A DNA stretch of 64,000 bases from the NCBI GenBank assembly GCA_963823735.1, contig CAWGMO010000002.1, positions 1,426,001 through 1,490,000 of the forward strand. The letters are read 5' to 3'. The notes under the pieces are model-generated. The model saw only the letters and a list, made by a program, of their open reading frames with translations. It searched no databases and was not told where the DNA came from. A program made the translations under genes and the position numbers. Position 1 is the first letter of the stretch, and each line of letters begins with the position of its first letter. Positions 16,395-25,218 of this stretch are shown here, in pieces. Source of the stretch: Actinoallomurus sp963823735. Its GTDB lineage: Bacteria; Actinomycetota; Actinomycetes; Streptosporangiales; Streptosporangiaceae.

Positions 16395-19043
16395 CTACTT
16401 CTTGCGCATGACCTCTGGCTCCTGGCGGCGGAGCATGCGGGTCACTCCGAACGTCAGGACCACTGCCAGTACCAGCATGGCGAACATGTTCAGTGTCCAC
16501 ACGCCGCCCGCCTGCTTCCACAGCGGGTCCGGTGGGTCGGTGAAGTGGGGGATCAGTTGGCCGACGTTCAGGGTTCCGGCCATGGCGGCCAGGGCCCAGC
16601 GGGCCGGGACCAGCCAGGACAGCTGTTCCAGTACCGGCTTGCCGTCCAGGTGGACCAGCGCGCCGCAGAACACCACCTGGACCAACGTCGACAGCACCAA
16701 CAGTGGCATGGTCATCTCGCTGGTCTTCACCAGCGCGGAGATGAACAGGCCCATTGTCATCGCGGTGAAGGACAGCAAGGCTATGGCCAGGACCAGTTCG
16801 ACCAGCGGGGTCGTGAACACGCCCACGTCGTGTGTCTTGACGCCCAGCATCGCGACCAGCGTCAGGACGATGCCCTGGCCGATCGTGACCAGGCCCAGGA
16901 CCAGCAGTTTCGATGCCAGATACGCCGATCTCGACAACCCTACGGCGCGTTCTCGCTGGTAGATCGGTCTCTCCTTGACCAGCTCGCGTACGGCGTTCGC
17001 GGAGCCGGTCAGGCAGCCGCCGATGCACAGGATGAGCAGGAGGTTCGCCGCGCTGCCGTTGCCGCCTGGGTGGGCCAGCAGGTCGCCGGTGGGGACGACT
17101 CTGGCCAGCAGGCCCATGATGATCGGCAGGATGACCGTGATGCCGAGGAACATCGGGTCCGCGGCGATGCTGCGGATGTAACGGCGGATCAGGGTGCTCA
17201 GTTGTTCGGGCCAGCTCTGTGCCTTGGCCGGCTGCTGGAAGTCCACCGGGCCGGACTGGGCCATCGGCTGGACCAGCTCGTCCTCAACGTACTTCTTGTG
17301 CAGCGGCGACTGGCGGTAGTAGCTGCCCCAGTCGCGGGACGGGTCGTCGAACGCCTGGAAGACGTCCGCCCAGTCCTCGAAGCCTAGGAACGGCAGTGCT
17401 TCGCGCGGCGGGCCGAAGAAGGCGATGCGTCCGCCCGGGGCCATGACGAGCAGACGGTCGCAGATGTCCAGGTTCGCGACGCTGTGCGTGACGACCGCGA
17501 CCGTACGGCCGTCGTCGGCGAGGCCGCGGAGCATCTGCATGACCGACTTGTCCAGGCCTGGGTCCAGGCCCGAGGTCGGCTCGTCCAGGAAGAGCAGGGA
17601 CGGCTTGGTCAGTAGTTCCAGGGCGACGCTGACGCGTTTGCGCTGGCCGCCGGACAGCGAGGAGATCTTGTTGTCGCGGCGGTGGTCGAGGCCTAGCTCC
17701 TGCAACACCTCGTCGACGCGCGCCTTGCGCTCGTGCTGGCGGGTGTCGTCGGGGAAGCGCAGCTCGGCCGCGTAGATCAGCGCGCGGCGTACGTTGAGCG
17801 ACGTGTGCAGGATGTCGTCCTGCGGTACGAGGCCGATGCGGGAGCGGAGCTCGGAGTAGTCGCGGTACAGGTCACGGCCGTCGTACGACACGGTGCCCTG
17901 GTCCGCCGGGCGCAGGCCGGTCAGTGCGCGCAGCAGGGTCGACTTGCCCGAGCCACTGGGGCCGATCACCGCGACGAGGCACTTCTCGCTCAGCGGGAAC
18001 GTCACGTGGTCGAGGAGGACCTTGCCCTTGTCGACGGTGACGGTGAGGTCGTGCGCGCTGAGGCTGACGGCGCCCGTGTCGACGTACTCGGTGAGGACGT
18101 CGCCGACCAGGTGGAACGTTGACGGCCCGATGCCGATGATGTCCTGCGGGCCGATCTGTGCCCGCTCGACGCGCTGGCCGTTGACGTACGTGCCGCTTCG
18201 GCTCTCGTTGTCGATGATCTCGTAGACGCCGCCGGAGGAGCGCAGCTCCGCGTGCTGGCGCGACACCCGCAGGTCGGTGATGACCATGTCGTTCTCGGGC
18301 GCGCGGCCGATGCGCAGGATGGAGGCGCCGCCGGCGAGGTTGCGCACCTTGGACGGCCCGCGGCCGCTCATGGTCTTCATGCGCGGCGGCGGCGCGGTGC
18401 CCTGGGTCCGCTGGTAGCCGATCGGCTCCGCGGCCGGCCCGGGACCCGGCGGGTACGCCTGCTGGTAACCCTGCGGCTGTGCCTGCGGCGGCGGCGCGTA
18501 CTGCTGCTGCTGCGGGTACGGCTGCCCCTGAGTGGGAGGCTGCGGCATCGACGCGGCGGCGGCCTGTCCGGGGTAGCCCTGCTGCTGCGAGGGCGGGTAG
18601 ACCTGCCCCGGCGCCCCGAACTGGGTGGCCGGCTGCGCCTCCTGACCGTAAGCGGGCGCGGGCCCGGTCTGAGAGGGCGGCTGCGACGGCGCGGTCGAAG
18701 GCTGTGGCGGGTACGCGGGGGTGTCGCGCTCGGTACGTGTCGTCACCGGCGCCTCTTCGCGGAAGCTGACCGGGACGCCCTCGTCCGGGTGGCCGAGGCG
18801 AAGCTCGCTGCCCGGCGCGACGACGGCCCGCTGCACGCGCCGTCCGCCGTCGAAGGTACCGTTCGCACTGCCGGTGTCCTCAAGGATCCACTGGCCGCCC
18901 TCGCATCGGAGGACCGCGTGAGAACGCGAGACTCCCTCGACGGCGACGACGATGTCGGATCCGGGATCCCGGCCTACGCGATAGGAACGTCGTGGATCAA
19001 GAGCTACCGAAACCCCGTTGCTCTCCACGACAAGCTGAGTCAC
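16395..19043 (-). CDS. FHA-domain ABC transporter with fused membrane domain (Rv1747-like)
   Basis: An 882-residue ABCG-type half or full transporter. Order: FHA domain 1 (about 10-80; VGRDPGSDIVV, GVSRSHAVL, SANGTF); a long Pro/Gln-rich linker (about 95-230); FHA domain 2 (about 235-305; IGRAPENDMVI, RVSRQHAEL, RSGTYVNG); ATPase with GPSGSGKST, LSGGQRKRVS and LLFLDEPTSGLD; then an ABC-2 type domain with six helices (about 620-875). FHA domains bind phosphothreonine, so a Ser/Thr kinase should control export; the mycobacterial homologue Rv1747 is regulated this way. The GTG at 19043 is preferred (GGGGAAAGG upstream); an ATG at 19103 is possible. Substrate unknown, probably an envelope glycolipid or polymer. 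Confidence 0.92.
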   Translation of the reverse strand: MTQLVVESNGVSVALDPRRSYRVGRDPGSDIVVAVEGVSRSHAVLRCEGGQWILEDTGSANGTFDGGRRVQRAVVAPGSELRLGHPDEGVPVSFREEAPVTTRTERDTPAYPPQPSTAPSQPPSQTGPAPAYGQEAQPATQFGAPGQVYPPSQQQGYPGQAAAASMPQPPTQGQPYPQQQQYAPPPQAQPQGYQQAYPPGPGPAAEPIGYQRTQGTAPPPRMKTMSGRGPSKVRNLAGGASILRIGRAPENDMVITDLRVSRQHAELRSSGGVYEIIDNESRSGTYVNGQRVERAQIGPQDIIGIGPSTFHLVGDVLTEYVDTGAVSLSAHDLTVTVDKGKVLLDHVTFPLSEKCLVAVIGPSGSGKSTLLRALTGLRPADQGTVSYDGRDLYRDYSELRSRIGLVPQDDILHTSLNVRRALIYAAELRFPDDTRQHERKARVDEVLQELGLDHRRDNKISSLSGGQRKRVSVALELLTKPSLLFLDEPTSGLDPGLDKSVMQMLRGLADDGRTVAVVTHSVANLDICDRLLVMAPGGRIAFFGPPREALPFLGFEDWADVFQAFDDPSRDWGSYYRQSPLHKKYVEDELVQPMAQSGPVDFQQPAKAQSWPEQLSTLIRRYIRSIAADPMFLGITVILPIIMGLLARVVPTGDLLAHPGGNGSAANLLLILCIGGCLTGSANAVRELVKERPIYQRERAVGLSRSAYLASKLLVLGLVTIGQGIVLTLVAMLGVKTHDVGVFTTPLVELVLAIALLSFTAMTMGLFISALVKTSEMTMPLLVLSTLVQVVFCGALVHLDGKPVLEQLSWLVPARWALAAMAGTLNVGQLIPHFTDPPDPLWKQAGGVWTLNMFAMLVLAVVLTFGVTRMLRRQEPEVMRKK

Positions 19044-19383
19044 AAAATCGCCTTTCCCCGTTCGCTGCCCGAGAGGCCCATGTGCGTGGCTCGTGGAGCC
19101 CATCGACTGGTCCGCCGGTAAAGAGTAGGGCCTGCCGCGTACGTGCGGCAATGTTTCAATAAACCGGGTCAGTACTGCTTCGTCCCGCGATATCACTAGA
19201 CCTACGGGCCACCACGGCCGACACCAAAGATGATCATGGAAAGCGGACCCTCGCGCCGGAATGGATGTGACCGATTTCTTCGCTGCGTGATTTGCCCTCG
19301 GGGCCGCGATCGTTGATCATTGGCCGAATGTCCCCCGCTCCCCAGCTGTCCCGTGACGGGCATGCGGAGAGCGTCGCCGTGCG
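19044..19383. other. divergent promoter region between FHA-ABC and membrane-protein genes
   Basis: About 340 bases. It must contain both divergent promoters, but I see no clear operator or RNA element. Confidence 0.5.
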
Positions 19384-20991
19384 ATGACGACCACACTGGA
19401 GTCACGCCCGGCCGGCGCGATACGGACACGACCGGTGACCCACCGCGGCTGGTGGGCACACCCCGTCGTGGCCGCCACTCTGGTTGCCGGAATCCTGCAT
19501 GTGCTGTGGGCACTGTGCCTCGCGAGCGGCGGCGGCGGAGACCTCGCCGCGCAGAGCGCCTGGGCCGAGTTCGCGCTGCGTCATCCCGGCTCCGCCTACG
19601 ACCTCGCGTGGTACGGCGGGATGCACCCCGCCTCGTACAGCGTGATCTCCCCCTACCTGATGGCGATCCTCGGGGTCCGCACGACGGGCGTGATCGCGGG
19701 CACGCTGTCCGCGACCCTCGTCGCCGTCCTCCTGATGCGCTCGCACGTCGAACGCCCGCTGGCGCCCGCGCTGTGGGGAGCCTTCGCGCTCTCCTGCAAC
19801 GCCGTGTCCGGCCGCGTGACGTTCGCGCTGGGCGTGCTGTTCGGTCTCGCCGCCGTGACCGTCGTGTTCGCGACGCGCGGGCGGCCGGCGCGGCGCGGAG
19901 TGCTCGTCCTCGTACTCGGCGTCCTGGCGACCCTCGCGAGCCCGGTGGCCGGCCTGTTCCTCGAGGTGGCGGCCGCCGCGCTGTTCCTGAACCGCCGGCG
20001 GCGGCCCGCGTACGCCCTGGCGGCCGGCCCGCCGTTCGTCGTGGCGGGTTCGGCGATCCTGTTCCCCTTCAGCGGCGTGCAGCCCTTCCCGTGGTTCCTC
20101 GTCGCCGCCCCGGTGCTCAGCGCGGTCGTGCTGGCGATCTACGCGCCCACGGCCTGGCGGAGCGTACGCCTCGGCGCCGTCGTCTACGCGATCGGCACCG
20201 TTCTGACCTGGCTCATCCCGTCGCAGGTGGGCAGCAACGTCGACCGGCTCGCCCTGCTGTTCGGCGGCGTGGTGCTGCTCGCAGCGGCCATGGAACGCAA
20301 GCTCGTCGTGCTGTACCTCGCGTTCGCCGCGACCGTGATCTCCCAGGTGACGCGCCCGGTCTTCGACGTCATCAACACCGGCGCCGGCGACGAGCACACC
20401 GGCGCCGTCATCGACGAGCTCCACCGCGTGCACGCCGAGCGCGGCCGGGTCGAGGTCGTTCCCGAGCGTACGCACCTGGAGGCCTCGGAGCTGGCGCCGC
20501 AGGTCAACCTCGCGCGCGGCTGGAACCGCCAGGCCGACGTCGACCGCAACCCGCTCTTCTACGACGGAAGCCTCACACCGGACAAGTACCACGCCTGGCT
20601 GCGCGACTGGGCGGTGAAGTACGTCGTGCTGTCCAACACGGCACCCGACTGGCCGGGCATCCACGAGGCGCACATCGTCGACGACGGCCAGCCGTGGCTG
20701 CCCCTGGTCTGGCACGACGACAACTGGCGCGTCTACCGCGTCACCGACCCCGCCCCGATGGTCGACCCGCCGTCGACCGTCAGCCAGGCCGATGACGGCG
20801 AGCTCGACATCAACGTGCCCGCCGCGGGCTGGGTGCTCGTACGCGTGCCGTTCTCCCCCTGGCTGGGCCTGCTCGACGGCAACCGCGGCTGCGTGGTGCG
20901 GGCCGGCGACTGGACCAAGATGTACGCCCCCGCGCCGGGCCTCTACCGCCTCGGCGGTTCGTACCAGCTGCCGCGCGGCACACCCTGCTAG
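19384..20991 (+). CDS. polytopic membrane protein, GT-C-like
   Basis: A 535-residue integral membrane protein with about ten helices in residues 25-330 and a soluble C-terminal domain of about 200 residues containing Trp-rich strands (DNWRVYRVTDP, GWVLVRVPFSPW). An early extracytoplasmic loop with GGGGDLAAQSAW and YGGMHPASYS lies after the first helix, where GT-C glycosyltransferases carry their acidic catalytic residues. I do not recognise a characterised family. It is followed 98 bases later by a second membrane protein of similar layout; together with the flippase-like gene at 23287 they suggest envelope glycoconjugate work (inference). Confidence 0.75.
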   Translation: MTTTLESRPAGAIRTRPVTHRGWWAHPVVAATLVAGILHVLWALCLASGGGGDLAAQSAWAEFALRHPGSAYDLAWYGGMHPASYSVISPYLMAILGVRTTGVIAGTLSATLVAVLLMRSHVERPLAPALWGAFALSCNAVSGRVTFALGVLFGLAAVTVVFATRGRPARRGVLVLVLGVLATLASPVAGLFLEVAAAALFLNRRRRPAYALAAGPPFVVAGSAILFPFSGVQPFPWFLVAAPVLSAVVLAIYAPTAWRSVRLGAVVYAIGTVLTWLIPSQVGSNVDRLALLFGGVVLLAAAMERKLVVLYLAFAATVISQVTRPVFDVINTGAGDEHTGAVIDELHRVHAERGRVEVVPERTHLEASELAPQVNLARGWNRQADVDRNPLFYDGSLTPDKYHAWLRDWAVKYVVLSNTAPDWPGIHEAHIVDDGQPWLPLVWHDDNWRVYRVTDPAPMVDPPSTVSQADDGELDINVPAAGWVLVRVPFSPWLGLLDGNRGCVVRAGDWTKMYAPAPGLYRLGGSYQLPRGTPC

Positions 20992-21089
20992 ATCGCATTC
21001 TGTAACCGGAACGCCGCCGTTCCGTGTTCTGGCGACCCGTTTAACAGAACGTTTACCCTCCTCAAGCCAATCTTGCATGTGGTAAGGCG

Positions 21090-22610
21090 ATGGCGAACCC
21101 TACACTCTGTAGGGTGAAAGCCCCCCAACGCTTGACCAGGTCCATCACCCGACCCGGCACTCCCTTGGTGTTGGTCGCGGTCGTGTACGCCGTCGCGCAG
21201 CTCGTCGCGGTGACGACGCGGATGCGGCTCGGCTGGGACGAGACCGTCTACGTGAGCCAGGTCAGCCCCCGCGTTCCGGCGGCCTTCTTCAGCGCGCCGC
21301 GAGCACGCGGAGTGACGCTCCTGGCCGCTCCGCTGGTCGTGCTGACCCCGTCGCTCACGGCGCTGCGCGTGTACATGACCGTGCTGTCCTCGGCCGGGCT
21401 CTTCGTCGCGTACCGGCCGTGGACACGCCTGCTGCGCCCGGTCACGGTGGCGGTGGCCGCGCTGCTCCTGGCCAGCCTGTGGATGGTGCAGTTCTACGGC
21501 AACGAGGTCATGCCGAACCTCTACGTCGCGTACGGCGCGGTCGCGGCCACGGGCTGGTTCGTCCACACCGTCCGCGGGCAGGGGCGCCTGTCGCCGCTCT
21601 GGTTCGGGGTGAGCCTGGCGTTCGTGGCGCTCATGCGCCCCGGCGACGCGGCGTGGCTGGTGCTGCCGCTGCTCGTCGGCATCGCGTTCGCGAAGGGGCG
21701 GCGCCTGGTCCTGTCGGGTGCCGTGGTGGCCGGTCTGGGCGCCGGCGCCCTCCAGTGGATCGTCGAGGCGTACTCCCGGTTCGGCGGCGTTCCGCAGCGG
21801 CTTGCGGCCTCCAGCAAGACCGAGGGCGGCCTGGGCTGGAATCCCGCCGGCATCCAGATGAACCTGCACGCCCTGAACGACTACGTCCTCTGCCGCCCGT
21901 GCACCGGCGCGACGTCCTGGCACGTGCCCGCGATCTCCGCGTGGTGGCCGCTGATCCCGGTGCTGGCCGCGGGCGGGCTCGCCCTCGCCGTACGCGAGAG
22001 GCACGTGCGGATCCTCGCGGTCCCCGCCGCGTGCGGCGTCACGCTCGGCGCGCAGTACCTCCTGGGCGTCGGCTACGCCGCGCCCCGCTTCCTGATCCCG
22101 GCGTACGCGCTGCTGGCCCTGCCGGTCGCGCTGTTCCTCACGGGGGTGGCCTCGGTCGGCCGCCTCCACTGGCGCGTGCCCGCCTCGGCCCTGGTCGCGG
22201 CGGCCGTGGCGCTGCTGGCCGTCGGGCAGCAGCACGTCCTGCGCCACATGGTGGCCCACGAGAACACCGGCCGCCGTGAGTTCGCGGCGATCGCCGCCGA
22301 CCTGCGCGGCATGGGCGTACGCCCGCCGTGCACGATCTCCGGCGAGCAGGCGCAGCCCATCGCGTTCTACGCGGGCTGCGGCAGCACGGAGACGAGCGGC
22401 CCGAACACCTCGACGACGCTGGCCGGCCTCCTGACGCAGGCGCGCGAGACCAACTTCGCCATCGTCGAGCACATCGCGCCACGGCCGGTCTTCACCCAGA
22501 GCTGGTACCGCTACCCGGTCACCACGCCGTCCGGCAAGCACTGGCGCGTCTTCATCCCGGGCCCGCTGCAGACCAGGTCGCCGACGCAGGCGGAGAAGAA
22601 GGCGGGCTGA
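21090..22610 (+). CDS. GT-C-like polytopic membrane protein, putative polyprenyl-phosphate-sugar transferase
   Basis: A 506-residue protein with about eleven membrane helices. After the first helix the loop reads RLGWDETVYVSQ, an acidic D-E pair in the place of the GT39/GT83 catalytic motif; later RPGDAAWLVLP and AYSRFGGVPQR follow. A soluble C-terminal domain starts near residue 400. It would take sugar from a polyprenyl phosphate donor on the outer side of the membrane. ATG 21090 is used; a GTG at 21114, just after a dyad, is an alternative start. A BlaI-like dyad overlaps the first codons (21100-21112). Confidence 0.75.
   Translation: MANPTLCRVKAPQRLTRSITRPGTPLVLVAVVYAVAQLVAVTTRMRLGWDETVYVSQVSPRVPAAFFSAPRARGVTLLAAPLVVLTPSLTALRVYMTVLSSAGLFVAYRPWTRLLRPVTVAVAALLLASLWMVQFYGNEVMPNLYVAYGAVAATGWFVHTVRGQGRLSPLWFGVSLAFVALMRPGDAAWLVLPLLVGIAFAKGRRLVLSGAVVAGLGAGALQWIVEAYSRFGGVPQRLAASSKTEGGLGWNPAGIQMNLHALNDYVLCRPCTGATSWHVPAISAWWPLIPVLAAGGLALAVRERHVRILAVPAACGVTLGAQYLLGVGYAAPRFLIPAYALLALPVALFLTGVASVGRLHWRVPASALVAAAVALLAVGQQHVLRHMVAHENTGRREFAAIAADLRGMGVRPPCTISGEQAQPIAFYAGCGSTETSGPNTSTTLAGLLTQARETNFAIVEHIAPRPVFTQSWYRYPVTTPSGKHWRVFIPGPLQTRSPTQAEKKAG
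21100..21112. promoter_or_regulatory. BlaI-like dyad at the start of the GT-C-like gene
   Basis: CTAC - ACTCT - GTAG: perfect four-base arms with five-base spacer, containing TACA and TGTA half-sites as in MecI/BlaI operators. It shares the CTAC-N5-GTAG core with the longer site at 25194. It overlaps codons 4-8 if ATG 21090 is the true start; it would precede a GTG start at 21114. Confidence 0.45.
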
Positions 22611-22617
22611 CCGCCGC

Positions 22618-22974
22618 TCAGTCGCGGGCGAGGAGTTCGCGCAGCATGCGCTCGTCGTCGGGGCCGAGACCGGTCACGAAGCGCTGAAGCACGGCGGCGC
22701 GGTCGGGCTCGCGGCTGAGCGCGTCGTGCATGACCTCGGCGGCGAGCTCGGTGGCCTGCTTGACCGGAAGGTACGCCCCCCGGCGACCGCCGGCGTCGCG
22801 TTCGACGAGGCCCTTGTCCCACAGCCGTCGCAGGATCGTGTGCACGGTGTTGTACGCGAGGTCGCCGCTCAGCTCGGACTGGATCTCGGCGGGCGTCAAC
22901 GGCCGGTCGGCACCCCAGAGCACCCTGAGGATCTCCGCCTCCAGCTGCCCCGCACCTCGCCGCACTCCGGCCAT
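22618..22974 (-). CDS. BlaI/MecI/CopY family transcriptional repressor
   Basis: A 118-residue winged-helix repressor: AEILRVLWGADRPLTPAEIQ, the recognition segment LAYNTVHTILRRLWDKGLVER (about 38-58) and the wing GRRGAYLPV, followed by a dimerisation helix region. Members respond to proteolysis by a BlaR1/M56 sensor or to metal; no M56 protease gene is in this window. It converges on the GT-C-like gene with a seven-base gap. Two CTAC-N5-GTAG dyads nearby (21100, 25194) are candidate targets. Confidence 0.92.
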   Translation of the reverse strand: MAGVRRGAGQLEAEILRVLWGADRPLTPAEIQSELSGDLAYNTVHTILRRLWDKGLVERDAGGRRGAYLPVKQATELAAEVMHDALSREPDRAAVLQRFVTGLGPDDERMLRELLARD

Positions 22975-22991
22975 GGCGCCACTTTACCGAC

Positions 22992-23008
22992 TAAAAGCCC
23001 ACCTTTTA
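22992..23008. promoter_or_regulatory. inverted repeat upstream of the BlaI-type gene
   Basis: TAAAAG - CCCAC - CTTTTA, perfect six-base arms with five-base spacer, 18 bases before the BlaI start. Same geometry as the two CTAC-N5-GTAG dyads but a different sequence; it may be an autoregulatory or foreign operator. The remainder of the 312-base gap to 23287 shows nothing else. Confidence 0.4.
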
Positions 23009-23286
23009 CCCTCTATCACCCAGTCCGAAATGCAGTGGGAACTCCGGCCTCGTTGAGCCGTCCACTTCGCTCAGGAGTCGACTCGTGCGTACCATGGGGA
23101 ACAGACCCACGACAGCGTCCACCGTTCCCCGGACGTCTACGGCACTCCCCCCGGCCAGACCGCACGGACCGGCGCGACCGGTCCGTGAAGAGAAGATCAC
23201 GCCGGCGGCGACGCGAGAGGCAGCATGTGAGCCGTTCTTCATCTCATGTTCGGCCGGTGTCGTCCACGTGGGGGGACATTGAACTC

Positions 23287-24384
23287 ATGAGCCGACGCGC
23301 CCTCATCAGGCAGCGGCCCGCCGAGGCCTTCATGGTCCCGGCCGACGGCGCGCTCACCGGGACACGCGCACCGATTCGCACCTGGCTGATCGCCGCTCTG
23401 CTCCTCGCGGCGCTGTCCGGGGCCTACCTCGGCGCCCGTATGGCCGACATCGACGTGGCGGGCGACCTGTGGAGCCATACGGAGTCGATCTCGATCGGCG
23501 CCGCGCGGCTCCGCTGGGGTCTGGTGCCGGTGCTCGCCGCGCTGACCCTCGCGCACTACCTGTCCTCGTCGTACTGCCTGCGGGCCTCGGCGCAGGGGGT
23601 CCACGGCCGACGGCTCGGGCTCGGGATCTGGGAAATCGCCAACTCCCAGTTCGCCGGCGCCGCCGCGAACCGCCTGGCACCCGCCGGGCTCGGCTCGGCC
23701 GCCGTGACGTGCCGCTACCTGACCCGCCGCGGGCTCGACTGCTACGAGGCGACGGCGGCGGTGGCCTTCACCGGCATCGTCCGCGGGGTCACCAAGCTGG
23801 TACTCGTGGTGGTGGCCGTCGCGACGTGGAGCGTCACGGCGAAGGGCGGCCTGCCCACCGTGGACCTCGGCCGCCTCGTGCCACGCCAGTCGAGGATCCT
23901 CGTGCCCGGCGCCATCGTCGTCGGCTGCACGGTCATCGCCATCGTCGTCGCGGCGGTGTGCCTGCGCCGCCGCCAGGCGCACGTGCGCGTACGCGGGGCG
24001 CTCACCGGCATCGTGCGGTCCTTCCGGCAGATGTTCCACACGCCGCGGAGCATGCTGGAGTCGATGGCCGCGGCGACCGGCGCGCACGTCGCGCTGGCGC
24101 TCGCCTTCGCGTTCAGCGTCCTCGCCGTGCCCGGCGTCCAGACGCCGCCCTTCGGCGAACTCCTCGTCGTCTACCTGCTGGGCGCCAGCGTCGGCGCCGC
24201 GATCCCGACACCCGCCGGCGTGGGATCCACCGAGGCGGCGCTGATCACCGTTCTGACGGCCGTGAACGTCCCGGTCGGTGACGCGGCACAGGCCGTGCTC
24301 CTCTTCCGCTTCATGACCTTCTGGGCGCCCATCCCGGCCGGCATCGTCAGCGCCCGCCGTCTCCGCCGCAGCGGCGGCCTCTAA
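23287..24384 (+). CDS. lysylphosphatidylglycerol-synthase-TM / UPF0104 flippase-like protein
   Basis: A 365-residue membrane protein with about eight helices. Family marks are the segment GLGIWEIANSQFAGAAANRLAP, then AAVTCRYLTRRG and, near the end, AIPTPAGVGSTEAALI, the conserved P-x-P-G-G/x-E loop of the LPG_synthase_TM fold. Proteins of this fold without the C-terminal acyltransferase-like domain are thought to move lipids or lipid-linked sugars across the membrane. ATG 23287 was chosen over upstream GTG codons because the hydrophobic domain begins soon after and GGGGGG lies 9-15 bases before it. It ends in a hairpin shared with the convergent gene. Confidence 0.85.
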   Translation: MSRRALIRQRPAEAFMVPADGALTGTRAPIRTWLIAALLLAALSGAYLGARMADIDVAGDLWSHTESISIGAARLRWGLVPVLAALTLAHYLSSSYCLRASAQGVHGRRLGLGIWEIANSQFAGAAANRLAPAGLGSAAVTCRYLTRRGLDCYEATAAVAFTGIVRGVTKLVLVVVAVATWSVTAKGGLPTVDLGRLVPRQSRILVPGAIVVGCTVIAIVVAAVCLRRRQAHVRVRGALTGIVRSFRQMFHTPRSMLESMAAATGAHVALALAFAFSVLAVPGVQTPPFGELLVVYLLGASVGAAIPTPAGVGSTEAALITVLTAVNVPVGDAAQAVLLFRFMTFWAPIPAGIVSARRLRRSGGL

Positions 24385-24405
24385 GGCCTGCCAGACAGGC
24401 CTTAG
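24381..24405. terminator. bidirectional terminator containing both stop codons
   Basis: CTAAGGCCTG - CCAGA - CAGGCCTTAG is a perfect ten-base stem. The TAA of the plus-strand gene (24382-24384) lies in the left arm and the TAA of the minus-strand gene (24402-24404) in the right arm. Confidence 0.85.
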
Positions 24406-24797
24406 GAGATCCGGGTCCTGCGGAGCCACAGCAGGCCGAGCACGGGCAGGACGAGCGGCACGAAGCCGTAGCCGATCCCGTACAGGGACCACACGGTCGC
24501 GTCGGGGAACGCCGCCCGGTCCGTGAGGCTGTAGGTGCCGACCGCGAGGACGCCGACCAGCTCGATCGAGCAGCAGGCGACGGCGACGCGGTAGGACGTG
24601 CGGCCGGTGCGCGACAGGGTCAGCGTGGCCACGATGTACACCACCGCGGCGAACGCCGACAGCAGGTAGGCGACCGGGGCCTCGTGGAAGCGTGTGGCGA
24701 TCTGCACGCCGGCGCGGGCGCTCGCCGCCAGGGCGAACACCCCGTACACGGCCACGAGCAGCCGGCCAGGTCCCTTACGGCGTTCGCGGTCAGCCAT
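24402..24797 (-). CDS. small four-helix membrane protein of unknown function
   Basis: 131 residues with four predicted helices: LLVAVYGVFALAASARAG, APVAYLLSAFAAVVYIVATL, YRVAVACCSIELVGVLAV and GIGYGFVPLVLPVLGLLWL. Arg-rich ends (MADRERRKGPGR, LRRTRIS) place both termini in the cytosol. Its ATG overlaps the stop of the preceding gene (ATGGCTGA), so the two are made together and may form a complex. No family function known to me. Confidence 0.8.
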   Translation of the reverse strand: MADRERRKGPGRLLVAVYGVFALAASARAGVQIATRFHEAPVAYLLSAFAAVVYIVATLTLSRTGRTSYRVAVACCSIELVGVLAVGTYSLTDRAAFPDATVWSLYGIGYGFVPLVLPVLGLLWLRRTRIS

Positions 24798-25149
24798 TCC
24801 ACACCTGTTCCATGCGCACGATCAGCACGGCCATGACGAGGAAGCCGGCCGCGACGACGGCCGAGCCCCACCTGCTGCGCTCGCCCAGCGCCCAGCCGGC
24901 GGCGCCGGGCAGGATGAGCAGCGACCCGATCAGGTAGCCGATGAAGATCGGCAGCCCGCCGGCGGGCCGGTGGCCGCCCGCGAGGCGGACGACCGCCCAG
25001 ACGACCTGGACCACAAGGCCCGCCTCGCCCGCGGCGACCGCGGCCAGGAGGACCGTGCCGACCCTGCGGTCGAGCGCGGTCATCACCAGGCCGAGGCCGG
25101 CGAGCACCAGCGCGCCGACGATCAGTACCACCGCCAGCGCGTGGACCAC
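24790..25149 (-). CDS. small four-helix membrane protein, partner of the next gene
   Basis: 119 residues with four hydrophobic segments: VVLIVGALVLAGLGLVMTAL, VLLAAVAAGEAGLVVQVVWA, FIGYLIGSLLILPGAAGWAL and SAVVAAGFLVMAVLIV. Its stop overlaps the start of the second membrane gene. Upstream is a perfect BlaI-like operator (25194-25212), so this pair is a strong candidate for control by the BlaI-type protein. Role unknown. Confidence 0.8.
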   Translation of the reverse strand: MVHALAVVLIVGALVLAGLGLVMTALDRRVGTVLLAAVAAGEAGLVVQVVWAVVRLAGGHRPAGGLPIFIGYLIGSLLILPGAAGWALGERSRWGSAVVAAGFLVMAVLIVRMEQVWNG

Positions 25150-25193
25150 GGCGTCAGCCTTCCCCTCGAACCGTCTTGTTTCCGGACGAGAGA

Positions 25194-25212
25194 GTACTAC
25201 GCCCTGTAGTAC
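25194..25212. promoter_or_regulatory. BlaI-like operator upstream of the small membrane-protein pair
   Basis: GTACTAC - GCCCT - GTAGTAC, perfect seven-base arms with a five-base spacer. It lies 45 bases before the GTG/ATG of the gene ending at 24790 and just after the stop of the YceI gene, so it acts on the membrane pair. It has the TACTAC/GTAGTA character of actinobacterial BlaI sites. Confidence 0.65.
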
Positions 25213-25218
25213 ACCGCG

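Noticed and set aside
19402..22541. Two 500-codon minus-strand open frames
   Set aside because: Mirror the membrane proteins; composition is charged and lacks any domain.
23239..24492. 417-codon minus-strand open frame
   Set aside because: Antisense to the flippase-like gene and spans the shared terminator.
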